This document shows, piece by piece, positions 58,765-64,000 of a stretch of DNA of 64,000 nt. The stretch covers positions 7,129 to 71,128 of the forward strand of contig CAWHPW010000022.1 in assembly GCA_963831385.1 (NCBI GenBank). The letters run 5' to 3'. The position numbers and the translations under genes are program-made. This DNA is from JACVRX01 sp963831385 (GTDB lineage: Bacteria; Actinomycetota; Actinomycetes; Jiangellales; Jiangellaceae). Each line of letters begins with the position of its first letter. The stretch's first letter is position 1. Under the pieces are notes generated by a model. That model did not search any database. It was not told the origin of the DNA and saw only the letters and a list, made by a program, of their open reading frames with translations.

Positions 58765-59232
58765 CTACTCGCCCTCATCACCGGTCCCGAACAGCTCTTC
58801 GAGCGTCGGGATGACGTCGGCGACGATCATGTGCGGTTCCAGCGTGCGCAGATCTATGTCGAGCCGGCCCTGGACAACGGGATACAGCCCGATCGAGGTC
58901 GCATTGACGACAGCCGACTTTCCTGGCGGCAGCTGGTACGGAGCGTTCCAGACCACGCTGTCCGCCTGCGTGGTGGTCTCCGCATTGACGAGTGCAGCGA
59001 GCTCGGCACCCCGCGCCGGGTCTCGGTTGACGATCATGACCGACGCAACCCCGGCGAGTCCCAGCTCGACCGCAATGGCCCGGGCCGCTCCACCGGCACC
59101 GAAGATGACGACGCGCTGACCAGCGGGATCGACAACGGTCCGCAACGCCCTCATCGCCACCGTGGGGTTGTCCGCCCCCGGCGAGGAGAAGGAACCGGTC
59201 AACAAACTGAGAAATGCGCGCGGTTCGGGCAC
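58765..59232 (-). pseudogene. Internal fragment of a shikimate/quinate dehydrogenase
   Basis: 155 codons hold the NADP-binding domain (GQRVVIFGAGGAARAIAVELG, SVMIVNRDPARGAEL) and the VVNATSIGLYP and MIVADVIP motifs of the AroE/YdiB family. The N-terminal shikimate-binding domain with its catalytic Lys is missing. The C-terminal closing helix is replaced by TLEELFGTGDEGE. Intact relatives are about 270-290 aa. It cannot be catalytic as it stands. Confidence 0.75.
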
Positions 59233-59452
59233 GAGCCATTCCTATCTCAGCCTCGCCTAATGCATCGATCCCAGTCACCCAGTGGACCGGCTGGCGACGC
59301 CATCAGTCGCTAGCCGCCAGGGCCGACGCGCAAAGCGGTTGGTGGAGGTTGCGTCGGGTCGGCCGAGGACCGGTCCCCTGAGTTCTCGGCGTTCTCCACA
59401 TGATGATCTTGGCCGGGGTGTTGTTGTCGGTGGGCCCTGCCACACTGGACAC

Positions 59453-61114
59453 ATGTTCGAATCCGACGAGTTGCCCAGTCGCCCCGAGGGCGATGGCGGT
59501 CCCACGCCATCGACCGGGCGTGGTGGCGCGTCGGATTGTGCCGGCCTAGAGGCCTTGGCTCCAGGTGTCGAGCTGGCTGCAGTGTTGGGCCGGCTGGACC
59601 CCGCAGGAATGTCCGACGCCTACGACCTGGTGGAGGTGGCCGCAGCCTGCGAGCGGATGAAAGCGTGGGTGGATTCGATCGAGGTGCAGACTGCGGCGGC
59701 ACTGTCCACGCATCCAATCTGCTATGCCCCGGAGGCGGCCCGGCACGGGTTCAGCCCGATCCGCGCCGCTGGTCAGCTGCTCGCCCCGCGGCTGGGCCAA
59801 TCACCGACCACCGCGTGTAACCGGGTGGCCACCGCGGTGCAACTGACCGACGAACTCACCGACACGGTCACCGCGCTGTCTCGTGGGGAGATCGACTATT
59901 CGAAGGCGGCCGCTCTTGCGGTTGGGGTGCGGGCGCTGGACTCGCTCGATGGCAGCTGCGACCCATTGACCGGCGAACTCATCACCCCGGACGGGATCCG
60001 CGCCGGCCTGGTCGCCCGGGTCGAGGCCCGGGTGCTGCCCAAGGCCGGTATCCGATCGCTGCGTCAGCACCGGGATGCCATCGCCCGCGCCGTGGCCAGC
60101 GTGGCACCCCGTACCGCTGAGCAGCGACACCAGGACGCCTGCGAGGGCCGGCGGGTGGAGTTCCGCTCCGAAGCCGACGGGATGGCCTGGCTATCCGTCT
60201 ACGGCCCAGCGGTGGACCTGATGGCGGTGAAGGTGATGCTCGACGCGGCCGCCGAAGCCGCCAAGACCATCAACCCCGATGACCCACGCACCCTCGACCA
60301 GATCCGCGTCGACACCCTCATCGAACTGGCCTGGGCCATCCTCGAAACCGGCCACCTCCCCGACTTTGCGGACACGGGCGATCGGTGCGCCGAGCCCGCC
60401 GACTCCGGCGCCGCAGACCCCGCAGACAGGGACGGCAGCGACGATACCGACGCCGGCTGTGGCTATGGCGGCTCCGGTCGAAATCGCTACGCCGCCGACG
60501 GCGACTGTCGGCTGAACCGGGCACAGCGGCGGCGGCTGCGACGCCGGAACGGGCGGGCCGCCGCGGTGCACGTCATTGTCCCGTTGTCCACCCTGATCGG
60601 CGAGGACGAACAGCCGGGTGAGCTCGAGGGCTACGGACCGATCACCGCCGAAACGGCACGGCGGATCGCCGCGCACGGCACCTGGCGGCGGATGTTGACC
60701 GACCCGGCCAGCGGGATGCTGCTGGACTACGGCACTACCAGGTACACGCCGCCAGTGGACCTGCTCGACCATGTCCATGCTCGCGACGGGACCTGCCGGT
60801 TCCCCACCTGTAGCAGGCCGGCCAGGTTGTGCCAGTTCGACCACACCGTCCCGGCCGGCCGACCCGGCTGGAGCACCAGCGACCGCAACGGCGGACCGCT
60901 CAGTGCCGGCTGTCACAACGGCAAAACGCATGCCGGCTGGCTGCTGTCCCAACCCGAACCCGGCCGGTTCCTCTGGACCGCCCCCACCGGCCATACCTAC
61001 CAAGTCGATCCCGAAGACGTCGGACCCATCACCGTGACCTCGGCTGACCCCGACCCACCGATCGACGACCTCGAACCCGAATGGGCCGCTGACACCGACC
61101 CTCCACCGTTCTGA
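59453..61114 (+). CDS. DUF222 / HNH endonuclease-domain protein (13E12 family)
   Basis: 553 aa from the ATG at 59453. DUF222 covers residues about 30-330 (ACERMKAWVDSIEVQTAAAL, LSRGEIDYSKAAALA). An acidic low-complexity insert is followed by RRRLRRRNGRAAAVHVIVP. The C-terminal HNH domain has paired Cys (CRFPTCSRPARLC), FDHTVP and CHNGKTHAGW. These proteins are multicopy in actinobacteria and related to the REP13E12 repeats of mycobacteria. Their biological role is unsettled. No ribosome-binding site is seen, so the mRNA may be leaderless. Confidence 0.92.
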   Translation: MFESDELPSRPEGDGGPTPSTGRGGASDCAGLEALAPGVELAAVLGRLDPAGMSDAYDLVEVAAACERMKAWVDSIEVQTAAALSTHPICYAPEAARHGFSPIRAAGQLLAPRLGQSPTTACNRVATAVQLTDELTDTVTALSRGEIDYSKAAALAVGVRALDSLDGSCDPLTGELITPDGIRAGLVARVEARVLPKAGIRSLRQHRDAIARAVASVAPRTAEQRHQDACEGRRVEFRSEADGMAWLSVYGPAVDLMAVKVMLDAAAEAAKTINPDDPRTLDQIRVDTLIELAWAILETGHLPDFADTGDRCAEPADSGAADPADRDGSDDTDAGCGYGGSGRNRYAADGDCRLNRAQRRRLRRRNGRAAAVHVIVPLSTLIGEDEQPGELEGYGPITAETARRIAAHGTWRRMLTDPASGMLLDYGTTRYTPPVDLLDHVHARDGTCRFPTCSRPARLCQFDHTVPAGRPGWSTSDRNGGPLSAGCHNGKTHAGWLLSQPEPGRFLWTAPTGHTYQVDPEDVGPITVTSADPDPPIDDLEPEWAADTDPPPF

Positions 61115-61150
61115 CAGCGCTCTCCGCTCAGCGCCCGCCACACTGAGCTG

Positions 61151-61573
61151 GTGAACGACGACAACTACGAGCTCGACGATGACCCGCAGCGGGTGGACCG
61201 TGCCGTCGTCACCGAGTTTCTGACGACCGAGGCGTACTGGGGACGCTGGCGTCGGAGGGAAGAGATCGAGCGGCAGTTGGATACCGCCTGGCGGGTAATC
61301 GGCGCTTATCAACGGTCGACTGGCGAAATGGTCGGCTTCGCTCGGGCGTTCTCAGACGGCGTGGCCGCGGCCTACCTGGCCGATCTCTTCGTGCTCCGTG
61401 CTCACCGTGGCCGCGGCCTCGGTCGTCAGCTCGTGCGGGCCATGATCGACGACGGGCTCGGTGCCAAGATGCGCTGGATGTTGCACACCGCAGATGCTCA
61501 CGATCTCTACGCGGACTACGGGTTCGGGCCACCGGACGAGACCTACCTCGAGCGGCCGGGCACGCTCACCTAG
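61151..61573 (+). CDS. GNAT-family N-acetyltransferase
   Basis: 140 aa from the GTG at 61151. Acetyl-CoA binding loop HRGRGLGRQLVRAMID after the strand AAYLADLFVL. The C-terminal AHDLYADYGFGPPDETYLERP is typical of single-domain GNATs with unknown small-molecule substrates. The N-terminal 35 residues vary. Convergent with the DUF6510 gene, one base between stops. Confidence 0.9.
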   Translation: MNDDNYELDDDPQRVDRAVVTEFLTTEAYWGRWRRREEIERQLDTAWRVIGAYQRSTGEMVGFARAFSDGVAAAYLADLFVLRAHRGRGLGRQLVRAMIDDGLGAKMRWMLHTADAHDLYADYGFGPPDETYLERPGTLT

Positions 61574-61574
61574 G

Positions 61575-61853
61575 TCATGCGTCGTCTGGCATCGCGAGCT
61601 GGAGATACGTCAATCCGCGAAGATCCAGCCAGGCTCGACCAGGCGCCCGGACGAGGCGGAACAACACTCCGTCGCAGGCCGGGCAGCGTGCGACCAATCC
61701 CGGAGAGCGGACGTAGAGCCGAACGTCGGCAAGGACGGCGGTCCGGCCACAGCCGGCGCACTGCCCACCAGCAGTGGTGACGTCGACCGCGAAGATCTCA
61801 CGAAGTTCACCTGCGGCTGCGTTGCCGTCGAGAAAGGTAGGCGAGTCGCTCAT
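61575..61853 (-). CDS. DUF6510-family zinc-ribbon protein (92 aa)
   Basis: 92 aa from the ATG at 61853, which overlaps the stop of the flavin reductase gene. Two CxxC pairs (CAGC and CPAC, 27 residues apart) form a zinc ribbon. The start NAAAGELREIFAVDVTTAGG matches the DUF6510 family. It belongs to the redox operon that follows, where small ribbons of this kind are frequent. Function unknown. Confidence 0.85.
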   Translation of the reverse strand: MSDSPTFLDGNAAAGELREIFAVDVTTAGGQCAGCGRTAVLADVRLYVRSPGLVARCPACDGVLFRLVRAPGRAWLDLRGLTYLQLAMPDDA

Positions 61854-62581
61854 CGGATTCCTCCGGTCGGTCCGAAGCGTTCGGTCCTGACCCGAGCCGG
61901 GTCGTGCCCAGCCCTGACAAGAAGGTCGGCAACGCTTTCGACGAACCCCGTGGGTCCGCAGACGTAACACGTCGGAGACAGCTCCGCCGGCCAGGTGTTG
62001 TCCGCCAGCAGTGCGGCGTCTACCCGTCCGGGCGGACGGTCCCAGCCGGGCGGCGCGCTGCGGGTGAAGGCATAGGTCAAGATCAGCCCGCCGTCGCGGG
62101 CTGCAAGTTCTTCGAGCTCGGTGCCGTGCAGGACGGAGCCGGGATCGCGAACCGAGTAGAGCAGCCGGATCGCCGATCGGGAATCCGTCGCGGCGTGCGA
62201 CTGGGCCATGGCAAGCAATGGGACGACACCAGAACCGCCCGCGATCAGCTGGACCGGTTCGCGCTGCTCGCGCCGCCACACGAACCACCCACCGATCGGG
62301 CCACGGATCTCCAGCTGGTCGCCGACGAGCAGCTCACTCGCCAAGTAGGGCGACACTTCGCCGTCAGGTAGCTGCTCGACGGTGAGCTCGATCCGGTCGG
62401 CATCGACTGCTGAGGCAATCGAGTAGGACCGGACAGCGCTGTAGCCGTCGGGCGCAGTCAATCGCACGTCCACGTGCTGTCCCGCGTCGTGGCCGGGCCA
62501 ACCGGGCACGTCGAGGACAATCGAGCGCGCAGTTCGGCTCTGGTCACGCAGCGCGGCAACCGTCGCGACCCGCCAGCTCAT
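61850..62581 (-). CDS. Ferredoxin-NADP reductase (FNR)-type flavin oxidoreductase
   Basis: 243 aa from the ATG at 62581, overlapping the upstream stop. FAD-binding RSYSIASA (RxYS) and NAD(P)-binding IAGGSGVVPLLAM and CYVCGPTGFVESVADLLVRAG are clear. No [2Fe-2S] domain is fused. Coupled both to the molybdopterin gene upstream and to the DUF6510 gene downstream. It probably passes electrons between NAD(P)H and the molybdenum enzyme or a shared partner. Confidence 0.92.
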   Translation of the reverse strand: MSWRVATVAALRDQSRTARSIVLDVPGWPGHDAGQHVDVRLTAPDGYSAVRSYSIASAVDADRIELTVEQLPDGEVSPYLASELLVGDQLEIRGPIGGWFVWRREQREPVQLIAGGSGVVPLLAMAQSHAATDSRSAIRLLYSVRDPGSVLHGTELEELAARDGGLILTYAFTRSAPPGWDRPPGRVDAALLADNTWPAELSPTCYVCGPTGFVESVADLLVRAGHDPARVRTERFGPTGGIR

Positions 62582-63177
62582 TCGCCCCAGTACCGCTGTT
62601 CTCGCCACGGGTCGCCGTAGTTGTGGTACCCGGCGCTCTCCCAGAATCCCGGCTCGTCGGCGTCGCTCAGGGTGATACCACGCACCCACTTCGCGCTCTT
62701 CCAGAGATAGAGATGCGGCACCAACAAGCGCGCCGGCCCGCCATGAGCAGGGGCCAGGTCGTCACCGTCGTAGCGGAAGGCAATCCACGCCTTGCCATCG
62801 AGAAGGTCGTCGACGGGCAGGTTGGTCGTATAGCCGCCGTAGGAAAGGACGAGGGCGTAATCAGCCGCCGTTTCGACCTCCGCGAACAAGGTGTCCAGCG
62901 ACACGCCCTCCCATGAGGTACCGAGCTTCGACCACCGGGTCACGCAGTGCAGGTCGACCGTGATCTCCTCCTGCGGGAGCGCGGTGAACTCGGCCCAATC
63001 CCAGGCTTGCCGCTGACCAGACTCCGTGGAGATCGTGAACTCCCACTCCTCGAGTGGCACACGAGGAGTTGGTCCGGCGGACAGGACGGGAAAGTCATCG
63101 GTCAGGTACTGCCCGGGGGGCAGGCCGGGATCGTGATCACGACGCCGCCCGGAGAACCCGCGCGAGATGATTCCCAT
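62578..63177 (-). CDS. Sulfite oxidase-like molybdopterin oxidoreductase
   Basis: 199 aa from the ATG at 63177, giving the usual MGIISRGFSGRRRDHDPGLP start. One oxidoreductase molybdopterin-binding domain. The Mo-ligand Cys is in VDLHCVTRWSKLGTSWEG. Substrate-side GGYTTNLPVDDLL and HGGPARLLVPHLYLWKSAKWVRG follow. No Tat or Sec signal, no heme and no dimerisation domain, so it is a short cytosolic relative of YedY/MsrP and sulfite oxidases. The substrate is unknown. Confidence 0.93.
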   Translation of the reverse strand: MGIISRGFSGRRRDHDPGLPPGQYLTDDFPVLSAGPTPRVPLEEWEFTISTESGQRQAWDWAEFTALPQEEITVDLHCVTRWSKLGTSWEGVSLDTLFAEVETAADYALVLSYGGYTTNLPVDDLLDGKAWIAFRYDGDDLAPAHGGPARLLVPHLYLWKSAKWVRGITLSDADEPGFWESAGYHNYGDPWREQRYWGE

Positions 63178-63248
63178 TGACCGCAAACCCTTCGGAACGA
63201 GTGGGTCAGAGTCTGCCATCGATCGAAGAAACCTCGCGGAGGTCCATC

Positions 63249-63947
63249 ATGGCGAGATCCAGTTCGAGCGCGTTACCGGCTATGACCCGGTATCACCGGT
63301 GGCTCGGCTGGCACGCACCCGCGTTGCGCAGAGTACTGACCTTCGGACTCAGCGGGCTCGTCGTCATTCTCGTCCTCCTGCCATTCGCGCCTTGGGAGTT
63401 GGCCATCGTCGCGGGCTGGGACGTTGCTGCGGTGGCCTTTCTGTGTACGGTCTGGCCGATAATCCTCCGAGCAGCCGGGGCCGACGTCGAGCAGATCGCC
63501 GCCCGCCGGGATGAGACACGACCAACCGCCACTTTGCTTGTGGTTGGCGCAAGTACGGCGAGCCTGATCGGCGTGGGGTTCGCATTGGGCCTTGCGGGAC
63601 GGGAAAGCGACGTGCTGCGCGGCGTTCTCGTCCTGTTCGCCTTCTGCACGGTCATCGTGTCGTGGACGGTGATCAACACGGTCTTCACGCTCCGCTACGC
63701 GCACCTGCACGTCCGATCCCGGGCCCAGGGCATCGACTTCGGACCACAGGCAACAGACGAGCAGCCCACCTATCGCGACTTCGCCTACGTCGCATTCACT
63801 GTCGGCATGACCTACCAGGTGTCGGACACGGCGCTGCGGGATACCAGGATCCGGCAAGCGGTGTTGCTCCACGCCTTTCTGGCCTATCTGTTCGGCGTCG
63901 TCATCGTTGCCGGCGCGATCAACCTGATCGCTGGGCTCATCAACTGA
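63249..63947 (+). CDS. DUF1345 membrane protein
   Basis: 232 aa from the ATG at 63249 with GGAGG upstream. About five membrane helices. The DUF1345 core reads VINTVFTLRYAHLHVRS, then TYRDFAYVAFTVGMTYQVSDT and a C-terminal FLAYLFGVVIVAGAINLIAG. Function unknown. Divergent from the molybdopterin enzyme gene. Confidence 0.92.
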   Translation: MARSSSSALPAMTRYHRWLGWHAPALRRVLTFGLSGLVVILVLLPFAPWELAIVAGWDVAAVAFLCTVWPIILRAAGADVEQIAARRDETRPTATLLVVGASTASLIGVGFALGLAGRESDVLRGVLVLFAFCTVIVSWTVINTVFTLRYAHLHVRSRAQGIDFGPQATDEQPTYRDFAYVAFTVGMTYQVSDTALRDTRIRQAVLLHAFLAYLFGVVIVAGAINLIAGLIN

Positions 63948-63960
63948 TCTCCGGCAACGG

Positions 63961-63978
63961 GCCATGTGCAACGGTTCA
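63961..63978. repeat. Partial copy of the intergenic repeat
   Basis: GCCATGTGCAACGGTTCA resembles GCCATGACAACGGTTCA at 6252-6268. It lies just past the DUF1345 stop. An ATG at 63982 could start a next gene beyond the window, but only six codons are seen. Confidence 0.4.
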
Positions 63979-64000
63979 GGGATGGACGACTACCGGCTGG

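Noticed and set aside
60191..61312. A 373-codon minus-strand frame opposite the DUF222/HNH gene
   Set aside because: Antisense shadow with Val/Gly-rich composition and no motif.
1..64000. CRISPR array, prophage, integrase, transposase or rRNA operon
   Set aside because: I found no direct-repeat-spacer pattern, no phage or transposase domain and no rRNA sequence anywhere in the window.

Overview
The window is about 64 kb of high-GC chromosomal DNA from an actinobacterium (Actinomycetota). The evidence is frequent GTG starts, many 4-base ATGA/GTGA stop-start overlaps, and a gene order typical of Actinomycetes: dnaG-dgt-ppdk-dusB-glyS, uppS-recO, leuA-era-corC-ybeY-phoH, rsmE-dnaJ-hrcA-hemW-lepA-rpsT-holA-comEC-comEA-degV-leuS. 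Families such as DUF6703, DUF6510, DUF222/HNH and a CGNR zinc-finger regulator fit this. I cannot place it below phylum/class with confidence; Jiangellales- or Propionibacteriales-like is only a guess. Most of the window is ordinary core genome, with small accessory inserts.

Layout. 1-3.0 kb: a large LuxR/MalT-type STAND regulator that runs off the left edge, a 66-aa protein, tRNA-Asn(GTT), a conserved hypothetical and a lipoprotein. 3.0-6.2 kb: a primary-like sigma-70 factor and DNA primase; dnaG carries a one-base frameshift before its C-terminal end. 6.2-7.6 kb: a decayed DUF559/AbiEi-type gene flanked by copies of a short intergenic repeat. 7.6-16 kb: ferredoxin reductase, dgt, ppdk, dusB, a small membrane protein and glyS. 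16-19.2 kb: ArsR regulator with an AHSA1-DUF4190 fusion partner, YibE/F protein, monooxygenase-like protein and DUF6703. 19.3-24 kb: znuACB with a Zur-like operator, a glycolipid-binding-like protein, uppS and recO. 24-27.8 kb: accessory stretch with a PNPOx-like protein, a broken HTH gene, an orphan ATP-grasp enzyme, barstar and a phosphatase. 27.8-34.5 kb: leuA with a leader peptide/attenuator, era, a degenerate cytidine deaminase homologue, corC, ybeY, phoH and HIT. 34.7-39.3 kb: SigE-type sigma factor with a membrane GerMN/Gmad2 protein, then rsmE, dnaJ and hrcA with a perfect CIRCE. 39.3-41 kb: secreted protein and CGNR regulator around a tandem palindromic operator, and DUF4870. 41-56 kb: hemW, acyl-CoA synthetase, lepA, methyltransferase, PemK/MazF, rpsT, holA, comEC, comEA, degV and leuS. 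56-64 kb: VKOR, a frameshifted flavin disulfide reductase, a 59-aa protein, an aroE fragment, a DUF222/HNH nuclease, GNAT, a DUF6510-FNR-molybdopterin redox operon and DUF1345.

How it works together. The core blocks serve replication (dnaG, holA, dgt), translation (glyS, leuS, lepA, rpsT, dusB, era, ybeY, rsmE), protein quality control (hrcA-dnaJ under CIRCE), DNA uptake (comEA-comEC), zinc import (znuACB) and leucine synthesis (leuA under a putative leucine-sensing attenuator). The most interesting signals are regulatory: the leuA leader, the ArsR operator laid over a leaderless start, the Zur-like box over the znuA start, the CGNR tandem operator, and the symmetric divergent promoter at 18.75-18.82 kb. 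Two otherwise intact genes (dnaG and the flavin reductase) each carry one single-base frameshift, which may be real or may be sequencing errors.
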